The notes beneath the pieces are model-generated. The model did no database searches and had not been told where the DNA came from. It worked only from the letters and a program-made list of their open reading frames with translations. Made by a program: the position numbers and the translations under genes. From Flavobacteriales bacterium (lineage in GTDB: Bacteria; Bacteroidota; Bacteroidia; NS11-12g; UBA955), in contig CANHRE010000007.1 in assembly GCA_947463095.1 (NCBI GenBank), positions 1 through 52,744 of the forward strand: DNA of 52,744 nt, read 5' to 3'. Within the stretch, counting starts at the first letter, position 1, and each line of letters starts with the position of its first letter. Positions 1-8,227 of this stretch are shown piece after piece.

Positions 1-256
1 CAATGTGAAACTGTTGTCAGGAGCAACTACGTCTGAATTTTTCTTACAGGAGTAGATAAGCAAAGCCGAAGTTGCGAGAAGGATGACCTGCTTAAACGAA
101 CGCAGTTGGAAGCATAATTGCATGCTGCAAAGGTAATTGCTACAAACAGGTTTTCTCTTCGGAGGCGGCAAAGCGCATTCCGAAACCACTTCATTATGCC
201 ATCCGAAACAAGAAGAAACTGAATTGTTACATGGTCCGCTGCCAAAGTTCTCAGCA

Positions 257-667
257 TCAGAACTGAAAGCGATAACCGAGGTATAAACCAGTACTCTTGA
301 ATCTGAGCTTGTTGTCAAACTGAACCCCGTTGTTTTCAAACGGCTTCACATGGCTGAGCAAGGAGCGATGCAACGACCAGGAACACTCCAGATGTTTCAG
401 CCGGAAGCATAAACTAAGGGCTGTGATGGGCAACATACGCCGCGTGGATTGATGCGTGGCAGCTACAGCAAAGGGGTAAAACTCAGCCGGGGCGTTTTTA
501 TACAAACTGTAATCCGCCGTGAGCTCTTCAACGGGTCTTTGCAGGTAGGAACCAAGCCCTGCGGAACCAAAGAACTTGATCAATTTAACATTCATCGATG
601 CCGAATAATGAAACAGCAAACCGGGAAGACTGCCCGCTTGTGCATCAACAACGGGCCCTATAAACAT
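257..667 (-). pseudogene. Remnant of a beta-barrel-like protein (C-terminal part)
   Basis: I do not recognise the family. The 136-residue frame ends in alternating hydrophobic/polar stretches and the terminal motif GLYLGYRFQF, which resembles the last strand of an outer-membrane beta-barrel. The same frame is open upstream for about 64 codons (to about 862) but is interrupted by an in-frame TGA at 668-670, directly before the ATG at 667. No signal peptide is visible, and the IS256 element begins about 40 bp beyond the open frame. The best reading is the 3' end of a decayed outer-membrane protein gene. It could instead be a chance ORF, because a 103-codon frame also exists on the opposite strand. 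Confidence 0.35.
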
Positions 668-903
668 TCAGATCCCCGCAGGCATGTTAAGTTCTTGAAG
701 AGTTGCCCCTATTTTGTAATGGTTCTGCAATTCAAAGTCATGGCTCAATACCAACATTGACAAAATATTATTTTGGACAGATGTGGATGATTGAACTATC
801 TTTCTTCCTGTAATAAAATATTTCAAAAATTCATTTGAAGAGCGATTCCAGATAACACAACATTAATAATTATAAAGAATATGAAACACGACATATTTAT
901 TGG
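668..903. other. AT-rich gap between the gene remnant and the IS
   Basis: This stretch is clearly more AT-rich than the rest of the window and carries no intact gene. It contains the open but start-less upstream extension of the 257-667 frame, interrupted by TGA at 668-670 and TAA at about 863-865. I see no RNA gene or clear promoter. It may be the decayed 5' part of that gene or junction DNA left by a rearrangement next to the IS. Confidence 0.4.
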
Positions 904-925
904 GAGTGTTACATTAACTGTGTCA
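904..925 (+). repeat. Left terminal inverted repeat of the IS256-family element
   Basis: 22-bp outer end beginning GAGTGTTACA. It pairs with 2178-2199 with a single mismatch and lies only 6 bp beyond the transposase stop codon. Confidence 0.85.
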
Positions 926-931
926 GATTCA

Positions 932-2143
932 TTAAAGATTTAACTTCAACCTTTCTCCAAAGATAATAGATAGTTGAGCTAAAGTCTGGTTCCAGTTATG
1001 TACTGGTCTGTTCCATTTGGAGCAGATGTTTTCCTGAGCAAGGAACAGCATTTTCATCAGAGCATCTTCAGATGTAAAGGCTCCTTTGGATTTAGTCACA
1101 GCGCGTAGCTGCCTGTGGAAGCCTTCAATGATGTTGGTTGTGTAGATAATGCGCCTGATTTGCTTGTTGTACTTGAAGAACGCGCTTAACCGATCCCAGT
1201 TCTTTTTCCAGGATTCTATGACCTTGGGGTATTTTGAGCCCCAGGTAGCTTCCAGCTGTGACAAGTGCTTTTCTGCAAGCTCTTTGGTCGAAGCCTGGTA
1301 AACCTGTTTTAAGTCCTTCAGGAACGCCTTAACATCCTTGTAGGAAAGGTATTTTATGGAGTTTCTTATCTGATGCACGATACATAGCTGGACCTCCGTA
1401 TTTGGATACACGCTTTGAAGAGCATCTGCGAACCCTGTCAGGTTATCCATACAGGCAATGAAGATATCTTCAACGCCCCTGTTCTGAAGGTCGGTAAGCA
1501 CCTGCAACCAGAACCGGGCACCTTCGTTTTCCCCGATATACAGGCCCAACAGTTCTTTGTAACCTTCCTGATTAAGACCTAAGCAGCAATATACCGCTCG
1601 CGATATAACACGTCCTTCGTGACGCACTTTGTAGTGTATGGCATCCAGCCATACGAACGGATACACCGATTCCAGAGGACGACTCCGCCATTCCTGGATT
1701 AAGGGTATGATTTTGTCCGTAATACGGCTTATTGTGGCCGTAGATACCTCAATACCATAGAGCTCCTGGATATGGTCACTGATGTCTCCAAGGCTATTGC
1801 CTCGCGCATACAGAGCCAGTATTTGCCGGTCAAGGTCAAGCCCCAAGGTTCGTTGCCGCTTGCCAACAATTTCGGGCTCAAATGTGCCATTACGATCTCG
1901 GGGCGTCTGGATCTCTACCTGTCCGAAATTCGTCTTTAGCGACTTTGGCAGCTTACCGTTTTTCCGGTTTGGCTCTTCTCCGGCCTCAATATGAGCCTCA
2001 AGCTCTCCAACCAACGCTTCCTCTAAAAACTCCTTAATCAACGGCGTCAGGGCCCCGTCTTTGCCCAGCAAACTCTTGCTCTCTTTAAAACGGCTCGCGA
2101 AGCTCTTCTTGAACTCCTCGTAGTCAAATGGTTTTTTTGTCAT
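932..2143 (-). CDS. IS256-family (mutator-type) transposase
   Basis: A 403-residue protein, the usual size for IS256-type DDE transposases. The three expected acidic residues are visible: Asp167 in FVWLDAIHYKV, Asp233 in ACMDNLTGF and Glu340 in TTNIIEGFHRQLR. The C-x2-H motif (CIVHQIRNS, about 254-257) typical of mutator/MULE-like transposases lies between the second Asp and the Glu. The N-terminal 130 residues look like the DNA-binding part. The frame is intact, with an ATG start just inside the right inverted repeat and a stop just inside the left one, so the element is probably still active. It lies between the beta-barrel remnant and glmS. Confidence 0.95.
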   Translation of the reverse strand: MTKKPFDYEEFKKSFASRFKESKSLLGKDGALTPLIKEFLEEALVGELEAHIEAGEEPNRKNGKLPKSLKTNFGQVEIQTPRDRNGTFEPEIVGKRQRTLGLDLDRQILALYARGNSLGDISDHIQELYGIEVSTATISRITDKIIPLIQEWRSRPLESVYPFVWLDAIHYKVRHEGRVISRAVYCCLGLNQEGYKELLGLYIGENEGARFWLQVLTDLQNRGVEDIFIACMDNLTGFADALQSVYPNTEVQLCIVHQIRNSIKYLSYKDVKAFLKDLKQVYQASTKELAEKHLSQLEATWGSKYPKVIESWKKNWDRLSAFFKYNKQIRRIIYTTNIIEGFHRQLRAVTKSKGAFTSEDALMKMLFLAQENICSKWNRPVHNWNQTLAQLSIIFGERLKLNL

Positions 2144-2177
2144 CGTTTATGTCAAGTTTAGTGGTTTTCCCTAAAAT

Positions 2178-2199
2178 TGACACAGTTAGTGTAACACTC
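2178..2199 (-). repeat. Right terminal inverted repeat of the IS256-family element
   Basis: 22-bp outer end that reads GAGTGTTACACTAACTG inward, 34 bp upstream of the transposase start. A transposase promoter would have to lie in this short stretch. Confidence 0.85.
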
Positions 2200-2243
2200 T
2201 CACCCCGTGAAAAACAATGGTACTATTTAAGCACCACTTGACA

Positions 2244-4085
2244 TTACTCCACGGTAACGCTCTTGGCGAGGTTTCGGGGCTGATCTACGTTGCAACCGCG
2301 CATCACGGCAATATGGTAGCTGAGTAATTGCAGCGGAATGGTGTTGATCAATGGGCTGAGCGACTCATCTGTTTCTGGCACTTCAATCACATAATCTGCC
2401 ATTTCCTTCACTTTGGTATCGCCTTCAGTAACTACGGCAATAATCTTCCCTTTGCGCGCCTTCACCTCCTGGATGTTGCTGATTACCTTCTCATAATGGG
2501 CGCTGTTGGTGGCCACCACGACTACGGGCATTTCTTCATCAATCAGGGCAATGGGGCCATGCTTCATTTCAGCCGCAGGATAACCCTCTGCATGAATGTA
2601 GCTGATTTCTTTCAGTTTCAGAGCCCCTTCCAACGCTACGGGGAAATTATAGCCCCGGCCCAGGTAAAGGAAGTTGCGCGCATCTTTATATTTAGCGGCG
2701 ATTTCTACAATCTGATCATTCAACTTCAGGGATTTCTCCACCTTGGCAGGAATGGATTCCAACTCATACATGAGGGTACGCAGTCGATCGCTGCGCATAT
2801 TTCCCTTCAGTTTAGCCACGGCCATGGCCATAATGGCCAGTACGGTAACCTGGGCGGTGAATGCTTTGGTACTGGCAACGCCGATTTCCGGACCGGCATG
2901 CGTGTAGGCACCGGCATGACTCATGCGCGGGATGCTGGAACCCACTACGTTACATACGCCAAAAACGGTTGCACCGCTGCTTTTTGCAAGTTCCATGGCG
3001 GCCAAGGTATCGGCGGTTTCACCGGACTGGCTGATGGCTATAACTAAGTCATCGCTGTAAATCACCGGGTTGCGATAGCGGAACTCACTGGCGTATTCAA
3101 CCTCTACGGGAATGCGGGCATATTCTTCAAACAGGTATTCACCCACCAAACCGGCATGCCAGCTGGTGCCGCAGCCTATCAGCAACAGGCGCTTGATGTT
3201 GCGCAGCTTCTCTTCATACTCGAAAATACTGCGCATGTGGAACTCGGTCTCTTTGGGGTCAATACGACCACGAAAACTATCAAGGATCGACTTAGGCTGC
3301 TCGTATATTTCCTTGAGCATGAAGTGCTCGTAGCCACCCTTTTCCAGTTGCTCTAGGTTCATTTCAAGCTCATGTATGTAGGGTGTTTGGATTATATTGT
3401 CGATGGTGCGCACCGACAATTCTCCGTTGTCCACGATGGCAATTTCCCCATCATTGAGGTAAATGACCTGACGGGTGTACTCCACAATAGGCGTTGCATC
3501 ACTGGCCAGGAAAAACTCACCTTCTTCTTCACCGATGCCCACCACCAGCGGACTGCCCTTTCTGGCGGCGATTAGATGTTCAGGATGATTTTTAGAAAGG
3601 ATTACGATGGCATAGGCGCCAACTACCTGGGCCAGGGCAGCGCGTACTGCATCCTGAAGGGACAGGTTGGTATGATTCATCACATCTTCGATCAGATGAA
3701 TCAGCACTTCCGTATCCGTATCACTTTCGAAAGTATGCCCTCGAAGAACTAAACCCTCTTTCAGGGTCATATAGTTCTCTATAATCCCATTGTGGATTAC
3801 CGCCAGCTCTCCGTTCTGCGATTTATGCGGATGTGCATTCACATTATTCGGAACACCATGGGTTGCCCATCGGGTATGACCCATCCCGATGTTCCCTTCC
3901 ACATCCTCATTGATCAGGCTGTTTTCTAAATCGGCAACCTTACCCTGCTTTTTATATACCCGCATGTCACCATTCATCAGTGCAATGCCTGCACTGTCGT
4001 AACCACGGTATTCAAGTCGTTTGAGTCCCTTTATGAGGATGGGGTAGGCTTGCTTAGGGCCAATGTAAGCAACGATTCCACACAT
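2244..4085 (-). CDS. glmS: Glutamine--fructose-6-phosphate aminotransferase (isomerizing)
   Basis: Makes glucosamine-6-phosphate from fructose-6-phosphate and glutamine, the first step toward UDP-GlcNAc for peptidoglycan and LPS. The ORF track starts six codons too early: the family needs Cys as residue 2, since it becomes the N-terminal nucleophile after Met removal, so the start is the ATG of MCGIVAYIG at 4085 (613 residues). An N-terminal class II glutaminase domain (GHTRWATHG, then SDTDTEVLIHLIE) is followed by two SIS sugar-isomerase domains (SQSGETADT; the second around LGRGYNFPVALEGALKLKE). The C-terminus NLAKSVTVE is the conserved family tail. I see no glmS ribozyme in the very short leader. 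The next gene downstream is the IS; metK lies upstream on the same strand. Confidence 0.98.
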   Translation of the reverse strand: MCGIVAYIGPKQAYPILIKGLKRLEYRGYDSAGIALMNGDMRVYKKQGKVADLENSLINEDVEGNIGMGHTRWATHGVPNNVNAHPHKSQNGELAVIHNGIIENYMTLKEGLVLRGHTFESDTDTEVLIHLIEDVMNHTNLSLQDAVRAALAQVVGAYAIVILSKNHPEHLIAARKGSPLVVGIGEEEGEFFLASDATPIVEYTRQVIYLNDGEIAIVDNGELSVRTIDNIIQTPYIHELEMNLEQLEKGGYEHFMLKEIYEQPKSILDSFRGRIDPKETEFHMRSIFEYEEKLRNIKRLLLIGCGTSWHAGLVGEYLFEEYARIPVEVEYASEFRYRNPVIYSDDLVIAISQSGETADTLAAMELAKSSGATVFGVCNVVGSSIPRMSHAGAYTHAGPEIGVASTKAFTAQVTVLAIMAMAVAKLKGNMRSDRLRTLMYELESIPAKVEKSLKLNDQIVEIAAKYKDARNFLYLGRGYNFPVALEGALKLKEISYIHAEGYPAAEMKHGPIALIDEEMPVVVVATNSAHYEKVISNIQEVKARKGKIIAVVTEGDTKVKEMADYVIEVPETDESLSPLINTIPLQLLSYHIAVMRGCNVDQPRNLAKSVTVE

Positions 4086-4092
4086 AGCTTCG

Positions 4093-4100
4093 CAAAAATA
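4093..4100 (-). promoter_or_regulatory. Bacteroidota-type -7 box upstream of glmS
   Basis: TATTTTTG on the minus strand fits TAnnTTTG, the Bacteroidota sigma-ABfr -7 consensus. Only 7 bases separate it from the glmS ATG, so transcription would start at or next to the start codon. The nearest TTG upstream is about 14 bp away, short of the usual spacing. Confidence 0.45.
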
Positions 4101-4150
4101 CATTTAAAGCCCATCAATTCAGTACTTTATAAGGAGCCGATAAACGCAAA

Positions 4151-4188
4151 AATCCCGGATTGTATAAAATAAACTACAATCCGGGATT
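4151..4188 (-). terminator. Rho-independent terminator of metK
   Basis: A perfect 14-bp stem (AATCCCGGATTGTA with its complement) with a 10-nt AT loop lies 18 bp after the metK stop. On the minus strand it runs into a TTTTTG tract. It separates metK from glmS. Confidence 0.85.
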
Positions 4189-4206
4189 CTGACGTTATGA
4201 ACTCAC

Positions 4207-5502
4207 TTAAAGTTTGAAGGCTTTTTTCACTGCCGGAACAGCATCCAGGGATTCCCAGGGGAACAAGGTAACCTTCACGGTCTTCTCGTCTTTCTTACCC
4301 TTGCGGAACACCTTCGTTACGGTTTGGGTTTCACGGCCCATGTGTCCATATGCGGCGGTTTCCAGATAGATGGGTGTGCGCAGTTTAAAGCGGGTTTCAA
4401 TGTCGTAAGGACGCAGGCTGAATTCCTTCATCTTCCTGATTTTATCGGCTATTTCTCCATCTGACATTTTCACTTTTGCCGTGCCATAGGTATTCACATA
4501 AACACCGATGGGTTCTGCCACACCGATGGCGTAGCTCACCTGCACCAAACATTCTTCGCAAACACCGGCTGCTACCAGGTTTTTAGCAATGTGGCGTGTA
4601 GCATACGCCGCGCTGCGGTCTACTTTACTTGGGTCTTTTCCGCTGAAAGCACCACCGCCGTGGGCGCCACGTCCACCGTAGGTGTCAACGATAATTTTGC
4701 GCCCGGTAAGGCCTGTATCACCATGCGGTCCGCCAATAACGAACTTACCTGTGGGATTCACGTGGTATTTGATGTCACTACCAAACAGCCCATGAAGCCT
4801 TTTGGGCAATTTTTTCTTCACTGCAGGCACCAAGATTTCGCGCACGTCCTTGTCAATTTGTGCAAGCATGGCATCGTCCGCTTTCTTCATATCGGCGGCT
4901 TTACCCGATTTAGGTTGAATAAAATCGTCATGCTGTGTACTGAGCACGATGGCTTCGATGCGCATCGGCTTATTATCATCGGAGTACTCAATGGTAACCT
5001 GACTTTTGGCATCGGGCCTCAGGTATTTCATCCTCTTACCTTCCCTGCGAATGGCTGCCAATTCTTCAAGCAGCAAATGCGAGAGGCTAAGCGGCAGCGG
5101 CATAAAGTTGTCGGTTTCGTTGGTGGCGTATCCGAACATCATGCCCTGGTCACCCGCGCCCTGATCTTCTTTTTTCTTACGATCCACACCTTGATTAATG
5201 TCGGGGCTTTGCTCGTGGATGGCGCTGAGGATCCCGCAACTGTTCGCTTCGAACATGTACTCGCTGCGGGTATAACCGATTTTACGAATCACCTCACGGG
5301 CGATTTCCTGAACATCCAGGTTCGCTTCGGATTTAACTTCACCTGCCAATACAACCTGGCCTGTAGTAACAAGTGTTTCACAGGCAACCTTGCTTTCAGG
5401 GTCGTAAGCGAGAAAATTGTCAATGAGTGCGTCTGAAATCTGGTCGGCAACTTTGTCCGGATGTCCTTCAGAAACGGATTCAGAAGTGAAGAAATATGGC
5501 AT
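4207..5502 (-). CDS. metK: S-adenosylmethionine synthetase
   Basis: Forms S-adenosylmethionine from methionine and ATP in the cytoplasm. The start is placed at ATG 5502 ([18 protein letters not shown]), 19 codons after the ORF-track start, because the conserved N-terminus [16 protein letters not shown] normally begins within a few residues of Met. This gives 431 residues. Signature motifs are [15 protein letters not shown], the glycine-rich phosphate loop [15 protein letters not shown], and the lysine/aspartate residues of [11 protein letters not shown]. It is transcribed away from the NRAMP-like gene (93-bp divergent gap) and ends at a strong terminator. A near-match -7 box (TATCTTCG) lies about 15 bases before the ATG. 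I see no SAM riboswitch in the gap. Confidence 0.98.
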   Translation of the reverse strand: MPYFFTSESVSEGHPDKVADQISDALIDNFLAYDPESKVACETLVTTGQVVLAGEVKSEANLDVQEIAREVIRKIGYTRSEYMFEANSCGILSAIHEQSPDINQGVDRKKKEDQGAGDQGMMFGYATNETDNFMPLPLSLSHLLLEELAAIRREGKRMKYLRPDAKSQVTIEYSDDNKPMRIEAIVLSTQHDDFIQPKSGKAADMKKADDAMLAQIDKDVREILVPAVKKKLPKRLHGLFGSDIKYHVNPTGKFVIGGPHGDTGLTGRKIIVDTYGGRGAHGGGAFSGKDPSKVDRSAAYATRHIAKNLVAAGVCEECLVQVSYAIGVAEPIGVYVNTYGTAKVKMSDGEIADKIRKMKEFSLRPYDIETRFKLRTPIYLETAAYGHMGRETQTVTKVFRKGKKDEKTVKVTLFPWESLDAVPAVKKAFKL

Positions 5503-5595
5503 TGTTTTAAACAGGCGCGAAGATAAGCATAGATTTCTTCTTTCTTTTGCAGACAGCAAGGTCCTCTTTGTATCTGGTAATTATTGTAAAGTTCT

Positions 5596-6840
5596 GTGAA
5601 AAAAAGGAAAGAAGGAATAGTGAAAACGCTTCGCAGGCTGGGTCCGGGTTTAATCACCGGAGCCAGCGATGATGATCCCTCAGGCATTGCCACCTACGCT
5701 CAGGCTGGTGCAGCGTTTGGTCCGGCGTTTCTTTGGACAGCCCTGTTCACCTGGCCATTGATGGTCAGCATGCAGCGCATGTGCGCACGTATAGGCATGG
5801 TATCCAGGAAAGGTTTGATGGCCGTCATCAGGCAATACTATCCCCGGTGGATAACCATAGGCATCCTGATGCTCTCCGTTCCATCCATCATCCTGAACAT
5901 CAGCGCTGACCTTGCCGCAGTTGGGGCTGTAGGGAATATGCTCGTGCCGGGAATACACCCCTTTGTTTTTTCTACGTTGGGAAGCGCGTTGCTGCTCTAT
6001 GCTGTAGTGAAATGGAACTACCAGAAAATCTTCATGGTATTGAAATGGCTATGCCTTGCACTTTTTTGTTACTTGCTGATTCCATTCATCACTTATACTG
6101 ACTGGAAAACCGCGCTGCACAGTACGCTGATACCACACTTCGAGTGGACCCCCGCCTTTTTTCTAACCCTAACAGGTATTTTAGGTACCACAATATCTCC
6201 TTATCTATTCTTCTGGCAATCCAACATGGAAGTTGAGGAACTCAGAAAAAAACACCTGCCTGTCGGTAAAAAAAGCTTTCTGTTTATGGATCGGGATGTG
6301 CGGCTCGGTATGGTGCTGAGCAACCTTACATTCTACTTTATCATTCTCACTTCCAGCTCGGTGCTGCACGCCAAGGGGGTAACACAAATAAATACTGTTA
6401 CAGATGCGGCGAAGGCCCTGCTTCCTTTGGCCGGAAATGCAGCTTATGCCCTGTTTGCCTTAGGCGTGATAGGCACAGGAGCACTAGCCATACCCGTACT
6501 CGCAGCAACGCTGGCGTACATGACTTCCGAAACCTTCCAATGGAACGAGGGTCTAAACAAACGTTACCATCAGGCGCCCAAATTTTATCGGGTAATTATC
6601 GCCTCAATACTTACTGCACTGCTCATCAACCTGACAAACATCAGCGCGGTTCATTTACTCATCTGGTCAGCAGTTTTGTACGGGGTTGTTTCTCCACCTC
6701 TTATTGCTATTATTCTATTTATTGCCAATAACAGGGAAATCATGAATGGTCATGAAAACAGCCGCGGAATGAATATCGCAGGAGTGGTTACCTTTTTGCT
6801 GATGAGCATTTGCGTACTTCTGCTGTTTGTTCTCCAATAA
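5596..6840 (+). CDS. NRAMP-like divalent metal transporter, variant metal site
   Basis: A roughly 414-residue, very hydrophobic protein with about 11 membrane segments and the overall plan of the SLC11/NRAMP family. The first membrane segment reads GLITGASDDDPSGIATY where canonical members have DPGN. The sixth-segment motif is TTISPYLFF where canonical members have MPHN. The metal-binding Asp is therefore kept, but the Asn and the selectivity Met are replaced by Gly and Ser. These changes recall the NRAMP-related branch that moves other cations such as Mg2+; that specificity is inference. The frame opens with GTG at 5596; a second GTG at 5620, preceded by GAAGGAA, is an equally good start. 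It is divergent from metK. Confidence 0.85.
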   Translation: MKKRKEGIVKTLRRLGPGLITGASDDDPSGIATYAQAGAAFGPAFLWTALFTWPLMVSMQRMCARIGMVSRKGLMAVIRQYYPRWITIGILMLSVPSIILNISADLAAVGAVGNMLVPGIHPFVFSTLGSALLLYAVVKWNYQKIFMVLKWLCLALFCYLLIPFITYTDWKTALHSTLIPHFEWTPAFFLTLTGILGTTISPYLFFWQSNMEVEELRKKHLPVGKKSFLFMDRDVRLGMVLSNLTFYFIILTSSSVLHAKGVTQINTVTDAAKALLPLAGNAAYALFALGVIGTGALAIPVLAATLAYMTSETFQWNEGLNKRYHQAPKFYRVIIASILTALLINLTNISAVHLLIWSAVLYGVVSPPLIAIILFIANNREIMNGHENSRGMNIAGVVTFLLMSICVLLLFVLQ

Positions 6841-6858
6841 TTCCGTTTACCTTTCCGC

Positions 6859-7407
6859 ATGAAAAGATTCCTAAGCTGCCTTTGGGTAGTTCTTGTGTTG
6901 TTGTTTGCCCCCGTTTACGGCCAGCCTGATACATTCCGGGAAATAGATAATAAATACGCCCATTTACGAATACCGTCAGGGTGGGAATACCTGGAAGGAC
7001 CCCGTGGCGTACTTTTTTCTGTGTTGAGTCCGCTAACTAATACATAAGACAGCTTCCGCGAGAATTTCAACCTTGTAATGGTTCCTCTAGGGGATGAAAC
7101 GATAACTGGTTTGCTCAAACAGGCCGCATCTGCTACGATAAAGGCGATGAAGTCCTTGTTGCCTGATGTAACCCTGGAACAACAAGATTCAGGAACTTTC
7201 ACCTACGGCAAATACCTGGACATGCAGGCCTACAGTAATTTCAGCCGACTGGTGTGGAATTGGCGCGTTTTTTCATTTAATGGTTACATGTACTTCTTTA
7301 CAACCACGGGAAGACTTCACAGTAATGACGCCACAGCATTCAGGGAACAAGTACGAGACCTGCTGAACAAATCACTGGTGCTCAAGAAACCTGAAGTTGC
7401 TGAATAA
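6859..7407 (+). pseudogene. Secreted DUF1795/PsbP-like protein gene with an in-frame stop
   Basis: The track shows two ORFs (6859-7047 and 7078-7407), but both are in the same frame, separated only by TAA at 7045-7047. Reading through gives a continuous protein of about 182 residues: signal peptide MKRFLSCLWVVLVLLFAPVYGQ, then a domain with SPLTNT-stop-DSFRENFNLV. The phrase D-x-F-R-E-N-x-N-L-V after the disrupted position is typical of small secreted PsbP/DUF1795-like proteins, so the two halves belong together. This could be a true nonsense mutation, a sequencing error or, less likely, readthrough. It lies 18 bp after the NRAMP-like gene, and its 3' end overlaps the convergent hydrolase gene by 26 bp. 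Confidence 0.7.
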
Positions 7408-8170
7408 AATTATGCACTTCATCAATAAACAACTGAGGCTGGTCGGCGTGAACCCAATGACCTGCGTCTGGAATACCAACAAAATGAGCCTTGGGGAAAT
7501 GCTCCACGATTTTCGGTCTGTCTTCATCCTTCAGGTAACCTGAACGCATTCCATAGACAAACAAACTGGGCCCAGAATAAACACCTTGGAGTTCAAGGCC
7601 TCCAATAATTTCCGGATACGCCTGCTTCAAAGAGGATAAATTGAACTTTGTTGTGTACCCACCATCAGGCAGTGGTTCCAGATTTTTCAGCAGAAACTGC
7701 CGAACGCCGGGATCGGGGGCGTAGTGTCTGAAGGCATCATCCGCTTCACGGCGACTTCCCAACATATGCAGCGGAATATGTTCAAAAGCTTCAAAATATG
7801 GTAAATGGCCAGGCTTATAGGCCTTGGGCGCAATATCTGCTACAATCAGCGCCTCCAAGCGATCCGGATAATGCATAGCGGCATGCATGGCAGTTTTTCC
7901 ACCCATGCTATGACCCAGAACGATTCCCTTCTCCACTCCCAGATGATCCATGAGCGCGATTAAATCTTCGGCCATGGCATTAAAAGTCATTTCAGGATGG
8001 TGAAAACTCTTTCCATGGTTTCGCGCGTCAAAGCTTACAACCTTGCATGTAGTCCCAAGGATACCGGACACATAATGCCAATTGTCCAGCATTCCAAAAA
8101 TCCCGTGCATGATGAACAGCGCAGGCCCCTGCTGCCCGTATTCCCGATAATGTACCAGCGATCTTTGCAT
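7382..8170 (-). CDS. Alpha/beta-hydrolase (YbfF-like esterase)
   Basis: A 262-residue soluble hydrolase with no signal peptide. The oxyanion region is MHGIFGMLDNW, the nucleophile elbow is GHSMGGK (Ser around residue 96), and the catalytic His is in DAGHWVHAD near the C-terminus. The N-terminus (RSLVHYREYG...PALFIMHG) and overall size match YbfF-type acyl-CoA/ester hydrolases; the true substrate is unknown. It lies 57 bp after alanine dehydrogenase on the same strand, but a terminator hairpin sits between them, so it may be expressed mainly by readthrough or from its own weak promoter. Its 3' end overlaps the broken secreted-protein gene tail to tail. Confidence 0.88.
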   Translation of the reverse strand: MQRSLVHYREYGQQGPALFIMHGIFGMLDNWHYVSGILGTTCKVVSFDARNHGKSFHHPEMTFNAMAEDLIALMDHLGVEKGIVLGHSMGGKTAMHAAMHYPDRLEALIVADIAPKAYKPGHLPYFEAFEHIPLHMLGSRREADDAFRHYAPDPGVRQFLLKNLEPLPDGGYTTKFNLSSLKQAYPEIIGGLELQGVYSGPSLFVYGMRSGYLKDEDRPKIVEHFPKAHFVGIPDAGHWVHADQPQLFIDEVHNFIQQLQVS

Positions 8171-8184
8171 CCTTGAAAAAGAAA

Positions 8185-8203
8185 GAGCCGTTCAACACGG
8201 CTC
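8185..8203 (-). terminator. Terminator of alanine dehydrogenase
   Basis: A 7-bp GC-rich stem GAGCCGT/ACGGCTC with a 5-nt loop is followed on the minus strand by TTTCTTTTTC. It lies 24 bp after the ald stop and 14 bp before the hydrolase ATG. Confidence 0.75.
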
Positions 8204-8227
8204 CTTCATATCATTTGGTTAATTACT

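Larger units (their letters stand above)
904..2199 (-). mobile_element. Complete IS256-family insertion sequence (1296 bp)
   Basis: The element is delimited by inverted repeats that match at 21 of 22 positions: GAGTGTTACATTAACTGTGT... on the left, and the same with one C for T on the right when read inward. It carries one transposase gene filling nearly all of its length. Size and layout fit the IS256 family. That family usually makes 8-9 bp target duplications, but the bases outside the ends (TTTATTGG on the left, TCACCCCG on the right) do not match. A later deletion or recombination on one side may explain this. Confidence 0.9.

Noticed and set aside
27-257. 76-codon minus-strand ORF next to the beta-barrel remnant
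   Set aside because: Composition looks like an out-of-frame reading, and no motif or signal was found.
4086-4206. glmS ribozyme or SAM riboswitch between or upstream of glmS and metK
   Set aside because: The glmS leader is almost absent, and the only structure in the gap is the metK terminator. No riboswitch-like core was seen upstream of metK.
4591-5436. 281-codon plus-strand ORF opposite metK
   Set aside because: Shadow of metK in another frame, with no independent motif.
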